Notes under the pieces: model-generated | Told to the model about the DNA's origin: nothing | What the model saw: only the letters and a program-made list of their open reading frames with translations | Database searches by the model: none | Source: Pedobacter sp. FW305-3-2-15-E-R2A2 | GTDB lineage: Bacteria > Bacteroidota > Bacteroidia > Sphingobacteriales > Sphingobacteriaceae | Direction of reading: 5' to 3' | Length of the DNA: 64,000 bases | Assembly: GCF_038446955.1 (NCBI RefSeq) | Contig: NZ_CP151803.1 | Coordinates: forward strand, 3,534,001 to 3,598,000 | Shown: positions 1-8,471 of the stretch, in pieces | Layout: every line of letters begins with the position of its first letter | How positions within the stretch are numbered: position 1 is the first letter of the stretch | Position numbers and translations under genes: made by a program

Positions 1-14
1 AATCCTTTAAAAGA

Positions 15-47
15 GGCAGTGTACAGAAATCTGTGTAAATGAAATTT
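15..47 (+). repeat. Left terminal inverted repeat of the IS256-family element
   Basis: This 33-bp end begins GGCAGTGTACAG. It matches the reverse complement of 1317-1349 at most positions, with the longest shared block CTGTGTAAATG. The direct repeat TTAAAAGA at 7-14 abuts it. Confidence 0.88.
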
Positions 48-59
48 GGGGTTAGGGTA

Positions 60-1262
60 TCAGACCTTAACCCTTTGTTCAAAAATAGCAATAAACTGAT
101 TTATAATCAACGGCCAGTTATGAATGGGCATCGTCCACTTTTTAGTGGCTTCCATTAAGGCCAGGTAAACAGATTTTTTCACAGCCTCATCGGTTGGAAA
201 AGACATTTTATTTTTGGTGTATTTTCTGATCTTTCCATTCAAATTTTCAATTAAATTAGTTGTATAAATGATTTTCCTGATTTCCAGGGGGAACTCAAAA
301 AATGCCGTCAGGTCATCCCAGTTTATCCGCCAGCTTCGAATCGCATAAGGATATTTTATTCCCCATTTTAACTCAAATGTTGTGAGTTCAGCTTCTGCTG
401 CCTGCTTATTGGGAGCTGAATAAATGGGCTTCATATCTTCCGTAAATGGCTTTTTATCCTTCCATACCACATACTTGCAGGCATTACGAATCTGATGAAC
501 CACACAAATCTGAGTGGTAGATTGCGGAAATACAGAACGGATGGTCTGAGTAAAGCCACCCAGGTTATCGGTGCATGTGATCAGAATATCCTGAACACCT
601 CTGGTCTGCAAATCAGTGAGCACACTCATCCAAAAAGCACTACTTTCATTCTTTCCCAGCCATAGCCCCAATACTTCCTTACGGCCTTCCATATTAAGTC
701 CAACAGCCAGATAGATCGTTTTATTGATGACCTTATTACTTTCTCTTACTTTGAAAACAATGCCATCCATCCACACAATCATATATACCGGATCAAGTGG
801 GCGATTCTGCCAGGCTAAAATATCATCAGTTACTCTTGCTGTTATGGTCGAAATGGTAGAGGGTGGTAAACGAAAGTCATATAACTCACGAAGTTCTTCT
901 TCAATGTCAGCATTGGACATCCCCTTGGCATATAAAGAAACTACCAACTTTTCTATGCCTTCTGAGAGTTTACTCCGTTTGGGAAGGATCTGTGGATCAA
1001 AACTGGAATCCCGGTCTCTGGGGACTTTGACATCCAGTTCTCCATGTTCTGTTTTTACCTTCTTTTCGCCATAACCATTACGGGAATTATCGGTTTGTTT
1101 GCGTTGTTTATCGTGCTTAACATAGCCCAGATGAGAATCAAGCTCCCCTTCAAGCATCTTTTCAACGCCTCGTTTATACATCTGATCCATGAAGCTCATG
1201 AAATCTTTGCCGTCCTTAAACTGTTTAAGGAAATCGTCATTTAAAAAATCTTCTGCTTGCAT
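60..1262 (-). CDS. IS256-family DDE transposase
   Basis: This 400-aa transposase has the full length usual for the IS256 (Transposase_mut) family. The presumed catalytic triad is visible: Asp166 in WMDG, Asp232 in CTDNLGGF and Glu339 in [11 protein letters not shown], the last being the conserved block around the third acidic residue. A Cys-X2-His motif (CVVH, about 253-256) lies between the second Asp and the Glu, as in relatives. The N-terminal part is basic and probably binds the terminal repeats. The start is the ATG at 1262, just inside the right terminal repeat. No frameshift or internal stop is seen, so it is probably functional. It catalyses cut-and-paste or copy-out movement of the enclosing element. 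Confidence 0.95.
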   Translation of the reverse strand: MQAEDFLNDDFLKQFKDGKDFMSFMDQMYKRGVEKMLEGELDSHLGYVKHDKQRKQTDNSRNGYGEKKVKTEHGELDVKVPRDRDSSFDPQILPKRSKLSEGIEKLVVSLYAKGMSNADIEEELRELYDFRLPPSTISTITARVTDDILAWQNRPLDPVYMIVWMDGIVFKVRESNKVINKTIYLAVGLNMEGRKEVLGLWLGKNESSAFWMSVLTDLQTRGVQDILITCTDNLGGFTQTIRSVFPQSTTQICVVHQIRNACKYVVWKDKKPFTEDMKPIYSAPNKQAAEAELTTFELKWGIKYPYAIRSWRINWDDLTAFFEFPLEIRKIIYTTNLIENLNGKIRKYTKNKMSFPTDEAVKKSVYLALMEATKKWTMPIHNWPLIINQFIAIFEQRVKV

Positions 1263-1316
1263 CTTTTAAATTCCTTTCTCTAATTTACATAAAAATGGGA
1301 TCTAAGTTTTTACCTC

Positions 1317-1349
1317 AAATCCCATTTACACAGTTTTTTGGATACTACC
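1317..1349 (-). repeat. Right terminal inverted repeat of the IS256-family element
   Basis: Read on the minus strand it begins GGTAGTATCC and continues into CTGTGTAAATGGGATTT. It pairs imperfectly with 15-47. The second copy of the target duplication TTAAAAGA follows at 1350-1357. Confidence 0.88.
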
Positions 1350-1369
1350 TTAAAAGAGATGGGTTTACT

Positions 1370-4300
1370 TTAGGTGTTGCTTTTAAAAATAGAGTTTATA
1401 AAATCAACTTCTTCCTGGTTCAGTCCGATATCTGTAAAGATCATATTGTCAATTTCATCTGTTAATTGTTCAAAGCTTTCCTTGTTTCTTTGGTGTGTAA
1501 TTATCCTATTTACAATTTTGTTATAGTCATTCTGTCTATCCAAAGAAAGCTTAGGAACGTATAATTGTTCGATTGTAAACTTTTTCCACCTAACAGTGCC
1601 AACACCAGTTGTGGTGCCAATTTGAGCGAATAAATATTCAGATACTTTCGAGTTTAAAAATCCAAGTAAGTAAAGCAGAGAATCGCCAGTCATGAGAAAA
1701 GTCGTTGCTTCTGTCACGTACTCGCCATTCAATTCTATGGCAAATTTTGTTTTGTCAGAAATTTCGCCCCAGACAATTTTCTGTCTATAAAAATCCTCCC
1801 AATAGCTTATGCTATCTTGCGTTTCAAACCACTTGTTATTAGTTTTTTTCCTTGCTCCAGCATCACCTGTCTGCTTTAATCTATCAAATCCAAACGACAT
1901 AAGATGTTGTTTAATAGCTGGATATCCCTCTATATCTATTTTTAAACTTGGGAAAGTTGTTATTATCCATAAATCTGCAAATTCATAGCTATATCGCTTA
2001 ATATCTCGACCCCTTAATATCGGTCGTATAATTTCTTCACTTTTAGGGTCATTAGCTATTAACTCTTTTCTTTTAGCGCCATTAATAATAAATGCCTCAT
2101 TGTAGCCTGTAAGAATTCCTCTGTAAATATTAATATCCCAATCTTTTAATGGTGTACCCATGCGCTCTATTTTACTTTTAATTGTTTGTTCGGTACTGTT
2201 TAAAACTACCCAGCTATCGGAGGTTGAAAAATCAAATAAAGAATAATGTTGACTAACAAAAACGCTCAAATTATTTAACACCTTTCCTTTCACAACACAG
2301 ACCGAAGTTTTTTTCTTGTTTTTTTCTTTTGAGAATAATAAAATATTGGTGTCCACAGTTGCAGAATTGAATATTTTTTGTCCTGCGAAATCAATCAATA
2401 AAGATGGATTTGTTTTTTCAGCAAAGAATTTACGGGTAGACTTTCCGTAAATTGCACGCATCCATTTATTGGAAGTAATAAAACAAAGAATTCTTTTGTC
2501 ACCAAGCATATTGTATCCACTTTCATAGAACAAAGAGTAGATGTCACCAGACCGTTCATAGGTTTGGTATTTTTGACTTTCATAGAGTTTCGCCAATGTT
2601 CCACCATCTTTTTGTAGCTGAACGTAAGGCGGATTTCCAATTACAATGTCAAACTCTTTAACCCCAAACATCCATTCCGATTCAAACCAATCAGTTTTTT
2701 TATGGCTAAAAGGATTCCAATTACTAATTTTGAAAGCTCTATTATTTTCAACTGAACCAAATAATCCTTGCTGGTCAAACATTTCCTTCCGAATTTCTTC
2801 AAATCTTAACTTTAAATCTTGCTTTTCCTTTCCAAAGCTTTGAAGATAATCCTGTCTGACTTGCCGCAAATCACCTTCCAGTTCCGCACTATTTTTTTTG
2901 TTTTTTTTGCTTAACTGTATAATACCCATTTCGTCTGGAAGTCGCATCAATGTATCGGCAGTTACAAATTTGAACTCTAGATTAGGAAGTGGTTCTATAC
3001 CACGATTGGGACTTTCATCGTCAATTTGTTCGTTTACAATAAGAGTTAAAAAACATCTCAATTTAGAAATTTCTGCAGCTATCGGCTGAATATCTACACC
3101 GTAAAGATTGTTTTGTATAATCCCTATTTTTCGAGCATAGTCGTAGTTCTTCCTTAGTTTCGCTTCAAATAGATTTTTACCCTTTAGATTTTTACTCTTA
3201 GATAATTGTTGTTTTATCCACCAATCAGCAGTTGGATCAAGCTTCTGTAACGCAAGAACAATTTTATGAAGAATGCCCATAGGGAATGCCCCGGAACCAC
3301 ATGCTGGATCTAATATTTTAGCCTTATCAAGTGCAAGAAGGATGGTTTCCTTTTCTATCGAGCTAAATTCAATATCTACTTCCGGTTTAAAAAGAGCATC
3401 TAGTTTTTCCTTTTCAATATCCGTGCAATTGGCTAAATAATAAGCCAAACTTTCAGAAACCATATAATCAACTATTTCTCTCGGAGTGTAAAAACTACCA
3501 GTTGACTTGCGTGCAGTTTCTCCACTATCTGGATCTATTTCAGCTAATAGATTTTCAAATATACTTCCAAGCATCTCAGGATCTACACTTACCTGGATAT
3601 CAACGGTTGAATTTTCATCAATTGTAAAGTTATACTGTTCTAATTTTTCAAAAAATTCGATAAACCATTCGTCTGAAATAATTAAGGAATCGAAATGTAA
3701 TGATAAGCCAGTTCTTGGATCGGTTTTATAGAAGTCTTCAGAATCTGCTTCAAAAAGTCCACCGTTTAGAAAAGGAATGTATTCTGAACCCTTAGGTAAC
3801 CCAGGTCTCCGATTTTCCACTGGAGTATTCAAGGTTTGAAAAAAGAGTTTTTCAAGTATATTATGGTAATAATTGGGAGTTTGTTTTACCGCTTTACTGG
3901 ATAGTAGATTTTCAGGCAATAGGGGAATACCCTCGTCGGATTTTTTCACTTTAAGAAACCAACAGAATACAGTACGGCCTATTAAGCGTACAGCAAATTC
4001 GTGGTATATACGATTTGCATCAGCGCTAACACTCGGAAGTGTCAATTGACGTTCATACGTTTTAGTTTTTTTCCCCTGACCCGTAACAGCACCAACCAAA
4101 TGATAAAATTGTGCAGAAATATCTCTATAAAAATCACGGTTCAATTTCTCGACAGAGAATGCTTCAATTAGTGATGACAAATTAATGGAATTCTCAATAC
4201 TTAAGCCTTCTAATCTATCTGCGAGCGTTTTACATGTTTCCGAAGGACCTAGCAAATAAGTATATCTTTTTGCAGAAGTATACTTTTCTTCAATTCCGTT

Positions 4301-4696
4301 AGCTGTAATTTCGCTGTCTTTTGCGATTAATGTAAACCGCCAAACATCTTGGCTATTGGGAGTTATGAAATTTACGAGTGCTGCTTGACCTGTTGTGAGA
4401 AGTTTTCGTGCATAGCGTTGAATAGCGACTTTACTGTGTTCAATACGAACTTTGGAGTTTAATTCGATTTCATAACAAATTATTTCCCCACCATCTTCCA
4501 AATTAACATTCCCATAAATATAAACATTGGTGATAATTTGTGCATCGGTTTTATTAGGCTGAACCGGTGCTGGTATAGGTCGGGTTCTCAAAGAAAACGC
4601 AGCTCCAAAGACAGGAGACAAGACTTCTTTTGCAAAAAGTACTCGATCATATGGTTTTTTTAATGCTACTTGGAGTTGTGTACGATTTGCGGCCAT
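1370..4696 (-). CDS. Eco57I/ISP-like DNA methyltransferase-specificity protein
   Basis: This 1108-aa protein is the modification half of a restriction-modification-like pair. It has the adenine-methyltransferase SAM motif DPACGSGAF at 463-471 and the catalytic NPPY at 688-691. The NGGLF block near 311-315 and the SFYTPREIVDYM segment near 401-412 are typical of Eco57I, PglX and type ISP methylases. About 470 residues precede motif I. The C-terminal 300 residues (including ILRGRDIKRY and WGEIS) resemble TaqI-like target-recognition domains. It probably methylates an N6-adenine in an asymmetric site and supplies sequence specificity to the helicase-nuclease. Its ATG follows the helicase stop with no gap, so the two are translationally coupled. 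No nuclease motif is seen in this chain. The assignment to a methylase is firm; the exact system class is inference. Confidence 0.88.
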   Translation of the reverse strand: MAANRTQLQVALKKPYDRVLFAKEVLSPVFGAAFSLRTRPIPAPVQPNKTDAQIITNVYIYGNVNLEDGGEIICYEIELNSKVRIEHSKVAIQRYARKLLTTGQAALVNFITPNSQDVWRFTLIAKDSEITANGIEEKYTSAKRYTYLLGPSETCKTLADRLEGLSIENSINLSSLIEAFSVEKLNRDFYRDISAQFYHLVGAVTGQGKKTKTYERQLTLPSVSADANRIYHEFAVRLIGRTVFCWFLKVKKSDEGIPLLPENLLSSKAVKQTPNYYHNILEKLFFQTLNTPVENRRPGLPKGSEYIPFLNGGLFEADSEDFYKTDPRTGLSLHFDSLIISDEWFIEFFEKLEQYNFTIDENSTVDIQVSVDPEMLGSIFENLLAEIDPDSGETARKSTGSFYTPREIVDYMVSESLAYYLANCTDIEKEKLDALFKPEVDIEFSSIEKETILLALDKAKILDPACGSGAFPMGILHKIVLALQKLDPTADWWIKQQLSKSKNLKGKNLFEAKLRKNYDYARKIGIIQNNLYGVDIQPIAAEISKLRCFLTLIVNEQIDDESPNRGIEPLPNLEFKFVTADTLMRLPDEMGIIQLSKKNKKNSAELEGDLRQVRQDYLQSFGKEKQDLKLRFEEIRKEMFDQQGLFGSVENNRAFKISNWNPFSHKKTDWFESEWMFGVKEFDIVIGNPPYVQLQKDGGTLAKLYESQKYQTYERSGDIYSLFYESGYNMLGDKRILCFITSNKWMRAIYGKSTRKFFAEKTNPSLLIDFAGQKIFNSATVDTNILLFSKEKNKKKTSVCVVKGKVLNNLSVFVSQHYSLFDFSTSDSWVVLNSTEQTIKSKIERMGTPLKDWDINIYRGILTGYNEAFIINGAKRKELIANDPKSEEIIRPILRGRDIKRYSYEFADLWIITTFPSLKIDIEGYPAIKQHLMSFGFDRLKQTGDAGARKKTNNKWFETQDSISYWEDFYRQKIVWGEISDKTKFAIELNGEYVTEATTFLMTGDSLLYLLGFLNSKVSEYLFAQIGTTTGVGTVRWKKFTIEQLYVPKLSLDRQNDYNKIVNRIITHQRNKESFEQLTDEIDNMIFTDIGLNQEEVDFINSIFKSNT

Positions 4697-7600
4697 TTAT
4701 ATAAAACTTTGAGTCAAAACGATTATAGGGTTAATTATTGATGATGATTCTAATTCTTTATTTTGTTCATCATTTAATGGTGAAACATTGTATTTATCTA
4801 AAACTTCAAAAAATAGTTTATCAGTCATCTTGACTGGTTCCTTTAATAATACAGCGTTTGCAGAGAAAAAGTCATTAATAGATTTAGGAAGCCCTTTTGA
4901 TCCATAGGTGCCTTTTTTTATAATGTCTAAAATTTTCTGCATTGATAGCCTCTTTTGTTCCGTTGGGGCGTACTTTAATAATGCATTAATATTACTTATT
5001 GCCTTGTTTTCTATTGGGTTTAAATTTTTTCGAGATATACTTTTTAAATTTTCCTGATTTTTTTCTGATTTGAAAAATTCCAACCCTTGAAGCGTTTGCT
5101 CGTGGTGAAATCTTGGGAGAACAATTGCTCGCTCTTTTTCATGGGCTTTATATAATTTTACAGCCTGTAAAAAGCTTAGTTCTTTTCCTGGAATACTTTC
5201 TATTACAAGACAAAATATTCCTGGATGGTTTTCTGACTTCAAGTACATTAGAGAGCTATTTTTAGTTTCTAATTGGTATGGACTTCCTTCGTCATCGGTA
5301 AGGTTTACCTTTCTTTCAGCTGTCCTACCACATCTTGCTTTATTCGGGATTTCGTTGATTTCATTGAAACGCTTTGGAAATTTCTTTTTGAATTCTCGTA
5401 ATTCAGTCAAATATTCTAGTATTTCATTTTGTTCCTTTACAATATGATTGCCAAATAATGCACTGTCCCCTTTTTCTTCTAAGAGGGAAAATATTTTGTT
5501 ATCCTCTCCAAATGCTGTATGGAATGATTGAAGTTTTCTTAAAGCATTATTTACAAGCTTTATTTGGTCATCTCCATGTGCTGATGGATAGAAGTTATAA
5601 ACAAATATTTGTTTAGCTCTCGATCCAATTCTATTAACACGACCTATCCGTTGCATTAACCGGGTAGCATTCCAAGGCACATCATAATTCACAATTGTAT
5701 TGCTTCTATGTAGGTTTATACCTTCTGCCAAGACTTCAGTCGTTATAACTATATCGTAGTCGTTTTTCCATTTTTCTTCCTCAAGGTTAGCGTCAAAATT
5801 CAATCGCAACACATTGTCTGCTGTTTTTCTATTTCCTGCATTAACGGCGAGTATTTTATAGGAGAAATTTGCTATGAGATGATCAGTAAGTTTTTCTGCC
5901 GTTTCCTTTGATTCAGTAAATATTACCAACTTTCCACTTTGATTCTTTCCTTTTTGAAAAAAGATATTCTTCACAGATTTTAAGAACCTATCAAGTTTCG
6001 GATCTTTATCTATCTTACTCCATCGATTAACCAAATCATCAACTCTTTCCTTGTCCATGAGGAGATTCGAAAAGAATTTTTCATCAAATGCACTAGAGGA
6101 AAACTCTTTGTTATTTCCGCCTTTTTTCTCATTTGCAGCGATGATCTTGGCTTCAATATCATCATAGCTGTATCCTTCCTCTAGAAGTTTATTTATATCT
6201 AAAGAAGGCGCAATAAAAATCCTATCATTCTCAAACATACTAATCATATTATTGATAGCTGTTTGAAAACGACTAATAGATTGAGTAAAGGCGTAAAAAC
6301 TACTTTCTAGGCGCTTAACAAGAAGTGTCTTCATGATTGCGCTTAACCTTCCAGATATGGATTTTACATTACCAAATACATTTCGATCATCTTCGTCAAT
6401 TAGGAACTCAATCGCTCGATATCGATAATATCCCAATCCGCTCCTTTCATTACCATGTTCATCTAAACCTGTTATTAACGAAACTGTATCATTAAATAAA
6501 GTTGCCAGGGAACCATCCAATTCATATTCTATAGCTATAGGATCACCTAGTGTAGGGAAAATAATGCCTTGACTATCCAAATCTTCCTTGTAAGCAGGAT
6601 CATTTTCAATATCGGTACGCGTACGACGGATTACAAGAGGCTCAATAATGTCATCCCTTAATTTCTGAAATACTTCTTTAAGCTTTTTTATGTTAAGCTT
6701 TTTCTCAGATGCCAGCTTTTTATATTGCTCATTTAATGGCTTAAAATAGTCCTGTAGATTCCTAATATTTTCAAGAGTACTATTTCTTTTGTCCTGAAAT
6801 AAATATAATTGATTTTCGATATCCTGCGGCCTGTTATTTAACGGGGTTGCAGAAATCAGTATTACCTTTTTACGATTATCTCCATTTTCAGAAGGCCTGA
6901 TTCTTGGTTTTTTACATATTTGCTGCAATGCAATATACATTTCAGTATAATCATTTCTAAACTTGTGAGATTCATCCACTATAACAAGGTCGAATTTATC
7001 TGCAGTAGAATAAGTATAATCTTCCTCATTCAAAATTCTATTGAGACTTCCTAAAGTGATAAATTCAAAATGATTCTTTATTTGAAAATCTTCCGCTGTT
7101 CTTCTCCAATTTGCTTCTAATGCAGGAGGAAGTACAATTAATACACGGGTATGTGTGCCGTTTTCATAAATAAACTTTTTGATGACCATACAAGCTATAA
7201 TAGTTTTACCCAAGCCCACCACATCAGCAAGTATAAATCCATTATGTTTCATCATAATGGCGTACCCTTGATTTGCTGCATCAGATTGGTACTTCAGTCT
7301 CATGAATTTTTCAGGCAGTAATAAATCGATATTATATGGATCGTATTCTACCCTCTTTCCAAAGTATTCAATGAGCATTTTAATGTACAGTTCAAAAGGC
7401 GTAAAGTCATCCTTAAGGTAGGTCTTCTTTTTTATAGCTTCTGCGTCAGCATGCAGTATAGGAACGGACTCAATCCATAGTCTGTTAAATTCATCTGTGG
7501 CAAATTTGACATCTCCATAGTCCCGAAGAGCGACATTAAATTCGTAATTTGATTCTGGGTGTGCCCCTAAACCCGCATCAGTTAAATTAGATGACCCGGT

Positions 7601-8059
7601 AATTACCTCGCAAGCGGTGTATTCGTTAAATTTTTCAGGACGAAATATGTAGACTTTCGCATGTATTTTTTTACTTGGATGAGCGCGCAATTCGATTTTA
7701 CCATCGATAAGGTCTTGGATAAACTGAATTATTCCGTTCTCTGTAATTTCATCATAATTTGCATCTTGAATATTTTTAACAAGTTCGTTGATAAAACTTT
7801 CCTTAGTTTCTGCAGGATTGTCTATAAATACTTGTCCTTTATCATGATGCTTTTTTATCAAAACGTCTACATTAATACCAACTAATATTCTGATGTTGGG
7901 TATTTTGTCTAGAAACGCTCTCACTTTAAAATACCCTGATGCGCGAAAATATCCTACCAAGGCGTCAAAATGTCTTAAACTATCAATATTAGAAAAAACT
8001 CCTTCAAATTTTTTTAGTAAACTGTTGTCATCTTGATTGGTAAAGAATTTAGTTGGCAT
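4697..8059 (-). CDS. PLD-nuclease / SNF2-type SF2 helicase (restriction subunit)
   Basis: This 1120-aa protein joins an N-terminal phospholipase-D-type nuclease to a superfamily 2 helicase. The single PLD motif is at His133/Lys135 (IHAKVYIF), followed by GSSN at 155-158 and NYEFN at 171-175. Helicase motifs follow: Walker A VGLGKT at 281-286, DESH at 362-365, SATPLNN further on, and a C-terminal motif VI region with MQRIGRVNRIGS. One PLD motif per chain means the active site would form in a dimer, as in other PLD restriction enzymes. It likely translocates on DNA using ATP and cleaves unmodified invading DNA under direction of the coupled methylase-specificity protein. The layout resembles a type ISP enzyme split in two, with PLD in place of the Mrr-type nuclease. 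It is first gene of the operon. Confidence 0.88.
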   Translation of the reverse strand: MPTKFFTNQDDNSLLKKFEGVFSNIDSLRHFDALVGYFRASGYFKVRAFLDKIPNIRILVGINVDVLIKKHHDKGQVFIDNPAETKESFINELVKNIQDANYDEITENGIIQFIQDLIDGKIELRAHPSKKIHAKVYIFRPEKFNEYTACEVITGSSNLTDAGLGAHPESNYEFNVALRDYGDVKFATDEFNRLWIESVPILHADAEAIKKKTYLKDDFTPFELYIKMLIEYFGKRVEYDPYNIDLLLPEKFMRLKYQSDAANQGYAIMMKHNGFILADVVGLGKTIIACMVIKKFIYENGTHTRVLIVLPPALEANWRRTAEDFQIKNHFEFITLGSLNRILNEEDYTYSTADKFDLVIVDESHKFRNDYTEMYIALQQICKKPRIRPSENGDNRKKVILISATPLNNRPQDIENQLYLFQDKRNSTLENIRNLQDYFKPLNEQYKKLASEKKLNIKKLKEVFQKLRDDIIEPLVIRRTRTDIENDPAYKEDLDSQGIIFPTLGDPIAIEYELDGSLATLFNDTVSLITGLDEHGNERSGLGYYRYRAIEFLIDEDDRNVFGNVKSISGRLSAIMKTLLVKRLESSFYAFTQSISRFQTAINNMISMFENDRIFIAPSLDINKLLEEGYSYDDIEAKIIAANEKKGGNNKEFSSSAFDEKFFSNLLMDKERVDDLVNRWSKIDKDPKLDRFLKSVKNIFFQKGKNQSGKLVIFTESKETAEKLTDHLIANFSYKILAVNAGNRKTADNVLRLNFDANLEEEKWKNDYDIVITTEVLAEGINLHRSNTIVNYDVPWNATRLMQRIGRVNRIGSRAKQIFVYNFYPSAHGDDQIKLVNNALRKLQSFHTAFGEDNKIFSLLEEKGDSALFGNHIVKEQNEILEYLTELREFKKKFPKRFNEINEIPNKARCGRTAERKVNLTDDEGSPYQLETKNSSLMYLKSENHPGIFCLVIESIPGKELSFLQAVKLYKAHEKERAIVLPRFHHEQTLQGLEFFKSEKNQENLKSISRKNLNPIENKAISNINALLKYAPTEQKRLSMQKILDIIKKGTYGSKGLPKSINDFFSANAVLLKEPVKMTDKLFFEVLDKYNVSPLNDEQNKELESSSIINPIIVLTQSFI

Positions 8060-8095
8060 ATAAATTTTTCAATAAATATTTGTTGGTTATAAAAT

Positions 8096-8103
8096 CAAAG
8101 TTA
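8096..8103 (-). promoter_or_regulatory. Putative Bacteroidota -7 element for the restriction operon
   Basis: The minus-strand sequence TAACTTTG fits the TAnnTTTG consensus and lies 36 bp upstream of the helicase ATG. No good -33 TTG is seen at the usual distance, so the call rests on the -7 element and position. Confidence 0.4.
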
Positions 8104-8332
8104 TAGTTTTCTTTAGGTTTTAAGGTAAGAGTATTTTCCGAGATTGTGGCTCACATTGGGGAGATTTCGGCTTAAGGCCTCAGTGCTAATAACATGAACA
8201 AGATAACACAGGAACGCGGTTGTATAAATCTGGTAAATACTTCTAAATAATTTTCCGAATTTGACATTCTTCATGCAGTTAGAAAGATTAGAGAGGGCTA
8301 TTAAATAAAAGAAGGGGGTACATTTATGGGGG

Positions 8333-8363
8333 TTGCAAGTCCAATATTAGTTTTATAGCTTTG
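8333..8363 (+). promoter_or_regulatory. Putative sigma-ABfr-type promoter for gajAB
   Basis: TTG at 8333-8335 is followed after 20 bp by TAGCTTTG at 8356-8363. This matches the Bacteroidota -33/-7 consensus (TTTG, 19-21 bp, TAnnTTTG). It sits about 108 bp before the gajA ATG, which implies a leader of roughly 100 nt. Confidence 0.5.
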
Positions 8364-8471
8364 GTTTTATACACTTGATCTTAGTTGGCTACATGTCTGT
8401 GATTTTCGAAAGAATATTTATGAACCTACGGTCAAAGTATACAGACCATCACCAAATTATAACTACGCTCC

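Larger units (their letters stand above)
15..1349 (-). mobile_element. Complete IS256-family insertion sequence
   Basis: The element is 1335 bp. It is bounded by imperfect 33-bp terminal inverted repeats at 15-47 and 1317-1349, both sharing the core CTGTGTAAATG and inner ATTT. The 8-bp sequence TTAAAAGA lies directly outside both ends (7-14 and 1350-1357), which is the target duplication expected of the IS256 family (8-9 bp). It carries one transposase gene. It landed only 20 bp beyond the stop codon of the methylase gene, so it does not break that gene. Intact ends, an exact duplication and an open transposase frame suggest a recent, possibly still active insertion. Confidence 0.93.
8060..8471. 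other. Divergent intergenic region between the R-M-like operon and Gabija
   Basis: These 412 bp hold no convincing coding sequence. They contain the start regions of two divergent defence operons. Promoter-like elements are listed separately at 8096-8103 (minus) and 8333-8363 (plus). The middle has no clear repeat or structured RNA that I can see. Confidence 0.6.

Noticed and set aside
724..1244. Plus-strand open frames inside the IS256-family element
   Set aside because: They lie opposite the transposase catalytic and N-terminal regions and have no family resemblance.
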